This document shows positions 16,333 through 24,568 of a stretch of DNA of 64,000 nucleotides, one piece after another. The position numbers and the translations under genes were made by a program. How positions within the stretch are numbered: the stretch's first letter is position 1; every line of letters starts with the position of its first letter. A model generated the notes under the pieces. That model worked only from the letters and a program-made list of their open reading frames with translations. It was not told where the DNA came from and searched no databases. Source of the DNA: Prevotella sp. (GTDB lineage: Bacteria > Bacteroidota > Bacteroidia > Bacteroidales > Bacteroidaceae); the NCBI GenBank assembly GCA_017470055.1, contig JAFUFD010000088.1, positions 62,001 through 126,000 of the forward strand, read 5' to 3'.

Positions 16333-17442
16333 TTACTCCTCTGGATACATAGAGTGATAGAAGTCTACCACCTCTGCGCTCTTGGTGTGGTTGATATAGA
16401 TTTCACGGATGTTCTTGTACTCCAGCAGACCTTTCACCAATGCGTCAGTACCGTTGTCGGTATAATATGGATCTTCTATGATCTCGTAATTAAGGTGACC
16501 AAAGTATTTCTTCCAACTTACATCCTCTGCCTCATCCTCAGTCTGAGTCGCCATCGACTCCTCCCACTCGTCATCGTCGCCAGCCATGTCATTGTGGGCA
16601 TGGTCACCAGCGATAGACATCAGCGGAGCGCAGAAAACTTTTCCTGAGGTAATACCTGCATCTACCATGCGGTTGTGAACCTGCACCTTGAAGTTGTCTG
16701 CCATATCTACAGTACCCACGAAGTAGTTCGTGTTAATGGCCTGCAGAGCATCCTCTAACTGCGTGTAACGTACGTTAGCCTTATAGGTGTCATAGTCGTC
16801 GGGATTACCGTGACCCATAAAGAGTGTGGCACCCTGATCAGCATACTTTTTGAAGTTTGCATCCAAAGCACTGGCGAGAGTGGTCGCATCGTCCTCAGTA
16901 TACATTAGCGGCATGCCCATCTTCAGGGTTACCTTTGCCATGTAGTTGTCATCGAGGTCACCATTAGAGTTGTTGCCAAAGTCTTTCATGGCATTCACCA
17001 CACGGCTGAACTCCTCACCAGGTATTACCTGCATAGACTGTACGATAATCTCGTTGTACTGTACACGACCGAATGCCTCAAGCCAGTATTTTGGCTCATA
17101 GAAATTACGCTTGGCGGTGTTTTCGCCAGCAGCGGCGCGGTTGATGCAGATAGCACTGGAGAAAGAGAGGAATACATCGTAGTTGGGGAATGCTGCCTTG
17201 TACTCTTTCACTGTATTGTCGAAAGCGTCGTATGCCTGCTGCCAGGTAGAGCCAAAGGCAACAAGCAGAATCACCTTGTCGTGACTCTTACCGCTCTTTA
17301 CGGTAGCGTCAACTTCCTGCTGATAACGTTCCATGTTGGAAATTCCTCCGTTGTTGTCGTCGTCATTGCTGTTACATGCCACAAAGGCAGTAGTTACCAT
17401 CATGGTCATAAGAACCATCAAAAGAAACTTAATCTTCTTCAT
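16333..17442 (-). CDS. cbiK: CbiK-like sirohydrochlorin cobaltochelatase, lipoprotein form
   Basis: 369 aa. Unlike the cytosolic enzyme it has a lipoprotein signal (FLLMVLMTMMVTTAFVAC, lipobox AFVAC) and a short acidic linker. The chelatase domain begins at KVILLVAFGSTWQQAYDAFDNTV. Candidate metal/substrate histidines are in FMGHGNPDDYD and PLMSIAGDHAHNDMAGDD. A Glu/Asp-rich insert (about 285-305) follows the second motif. CbiK inserts cobalt into sirohydrochlorin, but an exported copy between two TonB receptors could instead bind or dechelate metal tetrapyrroles. Its start overlaps the end of the upstream receptor gene by 14 bp. Confidence 0.88.
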   Translation of the reverse strand: MKKIKFLLMVLMTMMVTTAFVACNSNDDDNNGGISNMERYQQEVDATVKSGKSHDKVILLVAFGSTWQQAYDAFDNTVKEYKAAFPNYDVFLSFSSAICINRAAAGENTAKRNFYEPKYWLEAFGRVQYNEIIVQSMQVIPGEEFSRVVNAMKDFGNNSNGDLDDNYMAKVTLKMGMPLMYTEDDATTLASALDANFKKYADQGATLFMGHGNPDDYDTYKANVRYTQLEDALQAINTNYFVGTVDMADNFKVQVHNRMVDAGITSGKVFCAPLMSIAGDHAHNDMAGDDDEWEESMATQTEDEAEDVSWKKYFGHLNYEIIEDPYYTDNGTDALVKGLLEYKNIREIYINHTKSAEVVDFYHSMYPEE

Positions 17443-19585
17443 TTTGTTGTTTTTTTAAATTTAACTTGGTATTATTTGTGAATTTTGTTCGTTTTCCCTG
17501 TTTAAATCTTATTGTCAGCGAGGCATAGACCGTGCGCCCTGGAGTTGTAGTACCCAGATGCAATCCGTGTGGAGTCGTGTCGCAATAGTCGAAGATATTG
17601 TCAATGCCTGCTTCTATACGCCAATCCCAGTGCTTGAAATGTCCCAGATCATGTGTCGTTGACAAACGCCATATTTGATACCCCTTGCCATCGCCATCCA
17701 CTTGATAATAGCGTTTGGTCGACATACGTCCATAAAAACCGATGCCCATTTTATAAAAGGATGTCCAGGCGTGATTCCATGTAACGAAACAACTTGCCTT
17801 ATGGTGTGCCATGCCATCAATCGTCACCTCCTCCAGACGATCGTGGTCTGTATCGTAGACGTGGGCTTTGGTGTCGAGATAACTATACGAGAGACCTGCC
17901 ATGAAATCCTTGGTTGTATAGCGTAGACTGACGTCCATACCATAAGTCCGTGCGTCTTCCATATTCTCATAGCGACGTACCTTATTCAGCATTTCGCCAT
18001 ATTGTTGGCGATACGCTGACGGTGCCTCGGAACGAGGAATGGTGACAAGAGCAATCATATTATCAACCTTATTATAATAGCCTGTCACTGTCAGGTTTAG
18101 TCCTCCCCAGGTGTATTCTGCATTCAAGGCATAGTAATTGGAGATCTGTGGTTTCAGGTCGTGATTACCCAGATAGAGTACGATGCTGCTCATCTCACGG
18201 ATGTAGCGATAGTGAGTTTCTTTCAGTGTCGGTGTCTTGAAGCCTTGGCTCCATGAGGCACGCAGGCGGAAGTCGCCCATCGCCAACATGGCTGACAATT
18301 TGGGGGTCAGACGGAAACCGAAGCCCTCATTGCGGTTCAGTCGCAGACCTGGTGTAAGATGCAGTACAGTCGTTTCGCCTAAAGTGTGGCACCATTCGTC
18401 TTGCACATAGAGTGCCTCCGTATTATCATTGGCAGTCCTTCCCTCAATACTTGTGGGTGCTTCCAGATAATCGTAACGCACTTCAAAGCCTGTGCTCAGT
18501 CGATGATGATGTGGCAAAGTAAAAACTCCTTTCAGATGAATCATCGTACGTTCTTGATTGCTCTGAAGAGTCTTTTGACCGGCAAAATAGGGATAGTCAA
18601 GAACCAACAGCCCTTGATCGTCAAATCCTTCAGCCAAAGTCGTGGCAGTGAAGGCATGGTAATAGGCATGCTTGTTCCAGTCAATATCCAATGTTATGAT
18701 ATCTTTGGCTGCTGTTGTCCATTTCCCACCCACTGCCAGTGAGGCGTTGCGGTATTTCAAATCGAAGTTCTTGACATCATATTTGGCATATTTGCCTTGT
18801 GGACGATAGATTCCTTTCTGATAATATGAGCCAGAGGCATACAATTCCAATTGTGGCGATAGTGCCCATGTCAGTTGTTCTGCTATCTGCCAGTTCGTAT
18901 GCTCATTAACTGTCTTGTTTCGTGAGTCTGTAATGGGAGTAGCAGATGATGGGGTGTATTCAGTTGCTGTATTTTGCCATCCATCAGAGTGTTGAAGTTG
19001 GAAGTTTGTATAACTCTTCAACTGTCCGACGGCTATCCCAATGCCATTATGTTGCCTGATATCATAATAACTACTATAGCGTGTAGTGTTCTCTACCATG
19101 AACGCCTCATGGTGCTTTTTAGTGATGATATTGATGACTCCAGCAATCGCATCACTGCCATAAAGTGCACTCGATGCGCCCTTGACAATTTCTATTTTCT
19201 CGATGTTGTGCGGATCGATGAGCGAGAGGTCGTTCTCTCCACCAACGTCACCATGTAGGCGCTTGCCGTCTATCAGCACAAGGATATAGTTATTGCCCAA
19301 TCCGTTCATTTGCATCTGCGCCCCCATGTCATTCTCATTGAAGGCAAAACTTGCCGTCAATCCCGATAAGATGTCTTCTATATTACGCCCGGCATACTGC
19401 TGTAACTGTCTCCCACTGATTACCTCTGTCTGCACAGGAGCGTCTTTGAGCAGGTGCTGTGTGCCAGTACCTGTCACAACAACTTCTTGTAGGCTATCAG
19501 TGCGCCATACGTCTTGCTGTGCCCAAATGCCTATAACAGCATAAGAAGCCAGTAATACTACTGTCAGAATTCGTTTCATATCCAT
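17429..19585 (-). CDS. TonB-dependent receptor, BtuB-like, first gene under the cobalamin riboswitch
   Basis: 718 aa. A signal peptide ending at about ASYAVIGIWAQQ is followed by the plug (about 28-150: SLQEVVVTGTGTQHLLKDAPVQTEVISG; KIEIVKGASSALYGSDAIAGVINIITK) and the barrel, with a terminal strand PGRTVYASLTIRFKQ. The first 160 residues match the layout of the receptor at 14187-16256, consistent with an old duplication. It is directly behind a cobalamin riboswitch, so its expression should fall when B12 is plentiful. Ligand specificity (B12 versus an intermediate) is not readable from the sequence. Confidence 0.92.
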   Translation of the reverse strand: MDMKRILTVVLLASYAVIGIWAQQDVWRTDSLQEVVVTGTGTQHLLKDAPVQTEVISGRQLQQYAGRNIEDILSGLTASFAFNENDMGAQMQMNGLGNNYILVLIDGKRLHGDVGGENDLSLIDPHNIEKIEIVKGASSALYGSDAIAGVINIITKKHHEAFMVENTTRYSSYYDIRQHNGIGIAVGQLKSYTNFQLQHSDGWQNTATEYTPSSATPITDSRNKTVNEHTNWQIAEQLTWALSPQLELYASGSYYQKGIYRPQGKYAKYDVKNFDLKYRNASLAVGGKWTTAAKDIITLDIDWNKHAYYHAFTATTLAEGFDDQGLLVLDYPYFAGQKTLQSNQERTMIHLKGVFTLPHHHRLSTGFEVRYDYLEAPTSIEGRTANDNTEALYVQDEWCHTLGETTVLHLTPGLRLNRNEGFGFRLTPKLSAMLAMGDFRLRASWSQGFKTPTLKETHYRYIREMSSIVLYLGNHDLKPQISNYYALNAEYTWGGLNLTVTGYYNKVDNMIALVTIPRSEAPSAYRQQYGEMLNKVRRYENMEDARTYGMDVSLRYTTKDFMAGLSYSYLDTKAHVYDTDHDRLEEVTIDGMAHHKASCFVTWNHAWTSFYKMGIGFYGRMSTKRYYQVDGDGKGYQIWRLSTTHDLGHFKHWDWRIEAGIDNIFDYCDTTPHGLHLGTTTPGRTVYASLTIRFKQGKRTKFTNNTKLNLKKQQNEED

Positions 19586-19635
19586 TTCGATTTTCCGCTA
19601 ACGCATTTTCCTGTGCGTGCGAACCTATATATAAA

Positions 19636-19797
19636 TAGGCAGGTATTCTGACTTTCCTCAGTCTGTTCTACCTTCCCGACATAGTGTCAGTGGCGTTATA
19701 CGAACAGACCTTTCTAAGGAGGATTACAGCTGCAGGTACAGTTCTGGACTCTCACCAGATTCCCTTACATCAGGCGGCATCTGCCACCAGATTGCCA
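19636..19797 (-). ncRNA. Cobalamin riboswitch
   Basis: On the minus strand the 5' part reads GGGAATCTGGTGAGAGTCC, then CTGTACCTGCAGCTGTAAT, the B12-box-type GCCACTGACAC, GGGAAGGTAGAAC, and finally GAGGAAAGTCAGAATACCTG. These are the conserved core blocks of the cobalamin riboswitch in the right order. It sits between the promoter at about 19810 and the receptor gene starting at 19585. The plus-strand cbiA side has no such element, so only the minus-strand operon is covered directly. The exact ends are estimated. Confidence 0.93.
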
Positions 19798-19806
19798 TAT
19801 TCGAGT

Positions 19807-19815
19807 GCAAAGGTA
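19807..19815 (-). promoter_or_regulatory. -7 box of the riboswitch-led operon
   Basis: On the minus strand TACCTTTGC occurs about 10 bp before the riboswitch begins, preceded by TTCACTTAATTTCG. Confidence 0.6.
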
Positions 19816-19889
19816 CGAAATTAAGTGAAAAAAGGAAAGCGAATAAAGAAAAAAATGCGGTTGTAATAGAAAAAAATCAAAAAAGTGTG

Positions 19890-19897
19890 TAATTTTG
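19890..19897 (+). promoter_or_regulatory. -7 box in front of cbiA
   Basis: TAATTTTG lies 5 bp before the GTG at 19903. This argues for that GTG as the start rather than the in-frame GTG at 19885, and for a nearly leaderless message. Confidence 0.5.
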
Positions 19898-19902
19898 TAC
19901 CC

Positions 19903-20556
19903 GTGAAAGCAAGATTTCTTATAGCAGCACCCACAAGTGGATCGGGCAAGACGACTGTTGCCCGAGGGTTGATGGCGTTGTTGACACAGGAGGGATATCG
20001 GGTACAACCATTCAAGTGTGGTCCCGACTATATCGACACGAAGTTTCATACGGTAGTATGTGGTCGTCCTTCTGTCAATTTAGACGCTTTTATGGCGACA
20101 CCGCAGCATGTCAAGGATATTTTCTTACGCTATGGAGCCGATGCTGATGTGTGTATTGTGGAAGGGATGATGGGACTCTTTGACGGTTACGACCGTGACA
20201 AGGGGTCGTCAGCGGAGATAGCCCGTGTTTTGGATATCCCTGTGGTATTGGTCGTCGATGCCAAGTCGGCTGCCTATTCCATGGCAGCGCTTCTGTCTGG
20301 TTTCCTCCATTTCCGTGAGGACATCCGAATTCAAGGTGTTATATTTAATAAGGTAGGGTCGGAAAAGCATTTCCAGATGCTCCAACAGGTGTGTGAGGAT
20401 TTACAGGTGGAGTGCATGGGGCACTTGCCAAAGAGTTCCGCATTAGAACAAGGCTCCCGTTATCTGGGATTAGATTTCAGTGAGGTTGCTGAGTCAAACG
20501 ACTTGATTTGTTTATTGAAAGAACATGTAGCATGGAAAAGACTCTTAACGTTGTGA
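19903..20556 (+). CDS. cbiA: Cobyrinate a,c-diamide synthase CbiA, N-terminal (synthetase) part, frameshifted
   Basis: The ATP-binding dethiobiotin-synthetase-like half of CbiA: PTSGSGKTTVARGL (P-loop), FKCGPDYIDTKFH, VEGMMGLFDGYD, then AEIARVLDIPVVLVVDAKS. CbiA amidates the a and c side chains of cobyrinate using glutamine and ATP. The frame stops at 20556, in the linker before the glutaminase half. Adding one A to the AAAA run at about 20536-20539 would join the halves smoothly (EHVAWKK|TLNVVIARNE). This is therefore a single-base deletion, a sequencing error, or a site of slippage. The two parts together have normal CbiA length. Confidence 0.85.
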   Translation: MKARFLIAAPTSGSGKTTVARGLMALLTQEGYRVQPFKCGPDYIDTKFHTVVCGRPSVNLDAFMATPQHVKDIFLRYGADADVCIVEGMMGLFDGYDRDKGSSAEIARVLDIPVVLVVDAKSAAYSMAALLSGFLHFREDIRIQGVIFNKVGSEKHFQMLQQVCEDLQVECMGHLPKSSALEQGSRYLGLDFSEVAESNDLICLLKEHVAWKRLLTL

Positions 20557-21095
20557 TTGCCCGTAATGAGGAGTCGTTTTCCTTCCTCTATCAGGAAGCG
20601 ATTGACGCCTTCGGAAAGGTGACCTTCTTCGATCCAGAGAAGGAGGTACCCGACTTGGACGATGCCGACTTGCTGTATCTTCCTGGAGGTTATCCCGAGA
20701 AGCATCTGGACGCATTGGTTAAGGCTGAGGCCACACGTCGTTCCATTAAGGATTTTGCGGAGCGGGGAGGTCGTATCATCGCAGAGTGTGGTGGTATGAT
20801 GTATCTCTGTGAGTCTATTGTGACGGATGAGGGAGAGTATCCAATGTGTGGTGTGCTACCCTATAAGATTACGGCACGCCAGGCGGACCGCAAACTCTCA
20901 TTAGGCTATCGCCGCTTTATGCTTGATGGAAAGGAGTACCGAGGGCATGAGTTCCACTACACCCAGTTCCTTGGCGAGACACCTCCTTCCGTTACTCAAG
21001 TCTATAATGCGAAGGGGGAGTCTGTGGCTACTCCTGTATTTCAATATAAGAACGTGTTGGCGAGTTATACTCATCTATATCTGACTGCGGAATGA
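20532..21095 (+). CDS. cbiA: CbiA, C-terminal glutamine amidotransferase part, frameshifted
   Basis: The class I glutaminase half in the -1 frame relative to the N-terminal part: VVIARNEESFSFLYQ, LLYLPGGYPEKHLDAL, the nucleophile Cys in AECGGMMYL, and the late motif RGHEFHYTQF. An ATG at 20532 could allow separate translation of this half (MEKTLNVV), overlapping the first half by 25 bp, so a two-polypeptide enzyme cannot be excluded. The stop overlaps the cobQ start by 4 bp (ATGA), consistent with continued translation of this frame. Confidence 0.85.
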   Translation: MEKTLNVVIARNEESFSFLYQEAIDAFGKVTFFDPEKEVPDLDDADLLYLPGGYPEKHLDALVKAEATRRSIKDFAERGGRIIAECGGMMYLCESIVTDEGEYPMCGVLPYKITARQADRKLSLGYRRFMLDGKEYRGHEFHYTQFLGETPPSVTQVYNAKGESVATPVFQYKNVLASYTHLYLTAE

Positions 21096-24000
21096 ATCAT
21101 AAGCACTTACATCCCTTGATGTTCGTAGGTACGGGCAGTGATGTCGGCAAGAGTGTGATTGCCACAGGTTTTTGTCGTATCTTCCTGCAAGATGGTTATC
21201 ATCCCGCCCCGTTCAAGGCACAGAATATGTCTCTCAACTCCTATGCTACGCCAGAAGGACTGGAGATAGGACGTGCACAGGCAGTACAGGCGGAAGCCGC
21301 AGGTATTCCTTGTCATACGGACATGAATCCTATCTTACTAAAGCCCCAGTCCGACCACACCTCTCAGGTGGTACTGAATGGCAAACCTGTAGGCAATCAG
21401 TCAGCAGGCAGTTATTTCCGCAATGAGGGTAGGGAAGGATTGCGCAAAGAGGTGCATGCGGCTTTCGACCGTCTTGCTGCCCGTTATAACCCTATCGTGA
21501 TGGAGGGGGCAGGGAGTGTTTCAGAAATAAACCTCCGTAAGATTGATTTGGTGAATATGCCGATGGCGCTCTATGCTGATGCTGACGTTATCTTAGTGGC
21601 AGATATTGACAGAGGGGGAGTGTTTGCCAGTGTCTATGGCAGTGTGATGTTGATGACAGAGGAAGAACGAAACCATCTTAAAGGCATTATTATCAACAAG
21701 TTCCGTGGGAATATTCAACTCTTCCGTGATGGCGTGAGAATCATAGAGGACTTATGTCACATTCCAGTCTTGGGTGTTGTCCCATACTATACAGATATCC
21801 ATATCGAGGAGGAAGACAGTGTGTCGCTTGCCACGAAGTCGATGGAGGCGCAAAAAGGGAAAGTGAATGTTGCCGTAGTGCTGCTCCGTCACATGAGTAA
21901 CTTCACCGACTTTGATGTATTGGAGCAATATCCATGTGTGCATCTTTACTATGCCAGTAATGCCGCAGATATACAGGAAGCGGATATTGTTATTTTGCCA
22001 GGCTCCAAGTCAACGGTTGACGACCTCTGCCATCTGCGTCGCAGTGGTATTGCAGAGGCAATCATCAAGGCTCATCGACGTGGTGCCACTGTGTTAGGAA
22101 TCTGTGGTGGCTACCAGATGATGGGGCGTGAGGTATGTGACCCCAATCATACGGAAGGAGATGTTGAGCGTATCCCTGGTTTGGGATTACTTCCTGTTAC
22201 GACAACCATCGATGGTGAGAAGAAAACCCGACAGGTGACATGTGAATACGGACAAGGTTATGAGATACACCAAGGGGTAACGACTCCTTTGGGTGAGCCA
22301 TCACCCTTGCTGCATTTGAATGATGGCACGGAAGATGGCTATAAGGTTGATGACCATTGTATGGGCACTTATGTGCATGGCATTCTTGATAACGTGTCGT
22401 TCATTGACTATTTGCTTCGTCCCTATGGGGATAAGTTGAAGCCTGCTGAGTCCTTCGACTATCACCAATATAAGGAGAGGCAGTATGACTTGTTAGCCGA
22501 CCATATCCGTAAGCATGTTGATATTCCTGCTGTCTATCGTATTCTCGGTAAGGTGATGGTGTTCTTGATGTTACTGATGAATCCCCATTATGGAATAGCA
22601 CAAACAGATACCATCACGGACCGTGTGCATCAGTTGGAGGAAGTGACCATCACAGAGACCCAACGCCAGCATACCATCACGAGCACGGCTCCTTTTCATC
22701 TGCTCGACCGTCAGGACATGTTGACAATAGGGGTGACAGATATTGCCGATGCCCTCCATCGTATGCCAGGTATCACCCTTCGTGACTATGGTGGCGCTGG
22801 GGGTATGAAGACTGTCTCTGTGAGAGGTTTTGGTGCCAAGCATACAGGAGTGAGTTACGATGGTGTGATGCTCTCCGACTGTCAGAGCGGTGAGATAGAC
22901 CTGTCTCGTTACTCATTGGATAATGTGGCGAGCCTGTCGTTGGTCATTGGCGATAATGATGACATCTTCCTGTCGGCCCGTCAGGCAAGTACACCCGCCG
23001 CACTGTCTATCCAGACGATAGCCTTGCCGACAGAGGATACTAAGCCGCATCTTACCACCCAATTGAAATTCGGCTCCTTCGGCTATGTCAGTCCTTTTGT
23101 GCGTTACGAGCAGAATCTCTCCGATTGTTTCGCCTTCAATGCTATTGCGGAATACACCTATGCGGAGAATGACTATCCCTTTGAGTTACGTAATGTAACC
23201 CTCGTGACGAAAGAGCGAAGGACGAACAGTCGTATGAACTCAGGACATGGGGAATTGAATTTCATGTGGAGGATAAATCCTGTGAGTCGCCTGGGCGGTA
23301 AAGTGTATTATTACGACAACGACCGTCAACTGCCTGGACTGGTACATTATTACACAAACCTGAGCGGAGAGACATTGCATGACCAGAATTTCTTTGCACA
23401 GATGATGCTCCAGACTCACTGGGGAGAGAAACTATCCTTGAAGTGGAATGCGAAATACAATTGGACGGCATCGGTCTACAAAGATGCGATGTATGCTGGT
23501 GGTGTCAACGATGCCAGTTACTGGCAACGTGAGGCGTATACCTCTGCCGCCTTGTTGTACACCCCTGACGCACACTGGGCTTTTGACTATTCCGTAGACT
23601 ATGCCTTCAACAACCTCAATGGCAGTTCTTGGCGCACGGTGGTGGGGAAGCCCTATCGACATACCGTCCTTCAGACGATGACGGCAAAATACAGGAGTCG
23701 TCGACTGACGGTATTAGGTCGCTTGCTCTATTCTTTATATCTGAACGGACAGAGAGGAGTGTATCAGACAGAGCGATTGGATACCCAACAAAACTCCGCA
23801 AACGATATGCGCCGTCTCTCTCCCTCAGTATCCCTGTCATATCAGTTACTCGCCGACCATGAACTATATCTCCGTGCGTCTTATAAAAATATCTTCCGTT
23901 CTCCAACGTTTAACGAGAGTTATTACTATCACTATGGCTCCACGAATCTGAAGTCAGAGAATACAGACCAGTATAATGTAGGACTCACCTACGCTTTGAA

Positions 24001-24562
24001 TACAAAGGGACGTTTCCTGTTGGATATGACTCTTGATGGCTATTACAATCATGTGAAGGATATGATAGTGGCAATACCTTATAATATGTTTGTATGGACC
24101 TGTGTGAATGTGGGTAAGGTCTATACCTACGGGGTGGATGCCACCTTGAAGACCGCCGTTTATTTCTCTCCTCGTCATGTGCTTTCCTTGTCAGGAAACT
24201 ATAGTTATCAGCGAGTGGAGAACCGCTTTAATCCCGCATCCACGAATTACAAGAAACAGATTGCGTACATGCCCAAGCATACAGGTAGTATTGCCTTGAG
24301 TTTTGAGAATCCGTGGGTCAACCTGTCTGTGCATGGAGTGGGGATGAGCAGTCGTTGGCCCAATAATGACCATTATGAGGGAACGATGATAGACGGCTAC
24401 ATGGATGTCGGACTGACGGCATACAGGGATTTCTCCATTGGAGTCCATCAGTTGGAGGCGCGATTTGACTTGAAGAACGTTTTCAATGAGCAGTATGAGA
24501 TTGTCTATCACTATCCCATGCCAGGAAGAAGTTATCAAATAACCATCAATTATAAACTCTAA
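21092..24562 (+). CDS. cobQ: Cobyric acid synthase CobQ fused in frame to a TonB-dependent receptor
   Basis: 1156 aa in one uninterrupted frame. Residues 1 to about 488 are a complete CobQ/CbiP: GTGSDVGKSVIATGFCRIF, PFKAQNMSLNSY, DIDRGGVFASVYG, amidotransferase Cys338 in GICGGYQMMG, and the His in GTYVHGILDN. CobQ amidates the b, d, e and g side chains of adenosylcobyrinate diamide. Without a stop codon the frame goes on through LGKVMVFLMLLMNPHYGIAQ, a signal-peptide-like stretch, into a full TonB receptor (plug and barrel, about 668 aa). A cytosolic enzyme joined to an outer membrane receptor is not a sensible single product. Either the CobQ stop was lost or the receptor is made from an internal start at 22556. 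Confidence 0.9.
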   Translation: MNHKHLHPLMFVGTGSDVGKSVIATGFCRIFLQDGYHPAPFKAQNMSLNSYATPEGLEIGRAQAVQAEAAGIPCHTDMNPILLKPQSDHTSQVVLNGKPVGNQSAGSYFRNEGREGLRKEVHAAFDRLAARYNPIVMEGAGSVSEINLRKIDLVNMPMALYADADVILVADIDRGGVFASVYGSVMLMTEEERNHLKGIIINKFRGNIQLFRDGVRIIEDLCHIPVLGVVPYYTDIHIEEEDSVSLATKSMEAQKGKVNVAVVLLRHMSNFTDFDVLEQYPCVHLYYASNAADIQEADIVILPGSKSTVDDLCHLRRSGIAEAIIKAHRRGATVLGICGGYQMMGREVCDPNHTEGDVERIPGLGLLPVTTTIDGEKKTRQVTCEYGQGYEIHQGVTTPLGEPSPLLHLNDGTEDGYKVDDHCMGTYVHGILDNVSFIDYLLRPYGDKLKPAESFDYHQYKERQYDLLADHIRKHVDIPAVYRILGKVMVFLMLLMNPHYGIAQTDTITDRVHQLEEVTITETQRQHTITSTAPFHLLDRQDMLTIGVTDIADALHRMPGITLRDYGGAGGMKTVSVRGFGAKHTGVSYDGVMLSDCQSGEIDLSRYSLDNVASLSLVIGDNDDIFLSARQASTPAALSIQTIALPTEDTKPHLTTQLKFGSFGYVSPFVRYEQNLSDCFAFNAIAEYTYAENDYPFELRNVTLVTKERRTNSRMNSGHGELNFMWRINPVSRLGGKVYYYDNDRQLPGLVHYYTNLSGETLHDQNFFAQMMLQTHWGEKLSLKWNAKYNWTASVYKDAMYAGGVNDASYWQREAYTSAALLYTPDAHWAFDYSVDYAFNNLNGSSWRTVVGKPYRHTVLQTMTAKYRSRRLTVLGRLLYSLYLNGQRGVYQTERLDTQQNSANDMRRLSPSVSLSYQLLADHELYLRASYKNIFRSPTFNESYYYHYGSTNLKSENTDQYNVGLTYALNTKGRFLLDMTLDGYYNHVKDMIVAIPYNMFVWTCVNVGKVYTYGVDATLKTAVYFSPRHVLSLSGNYSYQRVENRFNPASTNYKKQIAYMPKHTGSIALSFENPWVNLSVHGVGMSSRWPNNDHYEGTMIDGYMDVGLTAYRDFSIGVHQLEARFDLKNVFNEQYEIVYHYPMPGRSYQITINYKL
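22556..24562 (+). CDS. TonB-dependent receptor from a probable internal start
   Basis: Starting at the ATG at 22556 (residue 489 of the fused frame), the product has a signal peptide (MVFLMLLMNPHYGIAQ), a plug (HQLEEVTITETQRQHT; ADALHRMPGITLRDYGGAGGMKTVSVRGFGAKHTGVSYDG; LDNVASLSLVIGD) and a barrel with the C-terminal strand PGRSYQITINYKL. The lack of a stop in between suggests stop loss or translational coupling. It is followed after 6 bp by the propeller lipoprotein gene, matching the BtuB-BtuG gene order known from Bacteroides, so cobalamin uptake is likely. Confidence 0.6.
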   Translation: MVFLMLLMNPHYGIAQTDTITDRVHQLEEVTITETQRQHTITSTAPFHLLDRQDMLTIGVTDIADALHRMPGITLRDYGGAGGMKTVSVRGFGAKHTGVSYDGVMLSDCQSGEIDLSRYSLDNVASLSLVIGDNDDIFLSARQASTPAALSIQTIALPTEDTKPHLTTQLKFGSFGYVSPFVRYEQNLSDCFAFNAIAEYTYAENDYPFELRNVTLVTKERRTNSRMNSGHGELNFMWRINPVSRLGGKVYYYDNDRQLPGLVHYYTNLSGETLHDQNFFAQMMLQTHWGEKLSLKWNAKYNWTASVYKDAMYAGGVNDASYWQREAYTSAALLYTPDAHWAFDYSVDYAFNNLNGSSWRTVVGKPYRHTVLQTMTAKYRSRRLTVLGRLLYSLYLNGQRGVYQTERLDTQQNSANDMRRLSPSVSLSYQLLADHELYLRASYKNIFRSPTFNESYYYHYGSTNLKSENTDQYNVGLTYALNTKGRFLLDMTLDGYYNHVKDMIVAIPYNMFVWTCVNVGKVYTYGVDATLKTAVYFSPRHVLSLSGNYSYQRVENRFNPASTNYKKQIAYMPKHTGSIALSFENPWVNLSVHGVGMSSRWPNNDHYEGTMIDGYMDVGLTAYRDFSIGVHQLEARFDLKNVFNEQYEIVYHYPMPGRSYQITINYKL

Positions 24563-24568
24563 GTAAAA

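Noticed and set aside
19620-19800. A second riboswitch serving cbiA on the plus strand
   Set aside because: All conserved cobalamin-riboswitch blocks read only on the minus strand.
20500-20560. Programmed -1 frameshift in cbiA
   Set aside because: The AAAA context lacks a good slippery heptamer in the right phase, and no stimulatory structure is evident; a one-base deletion explains it more simply.
22401-24562. Assembly chimera of cobQ and a receptor gene
   Set aside because: Not excluded, but the junction falls exactly at the end of CobQ and the start of a signal peptide, and the downstream gene order fits B12 uptake, so a real junction is more likely.
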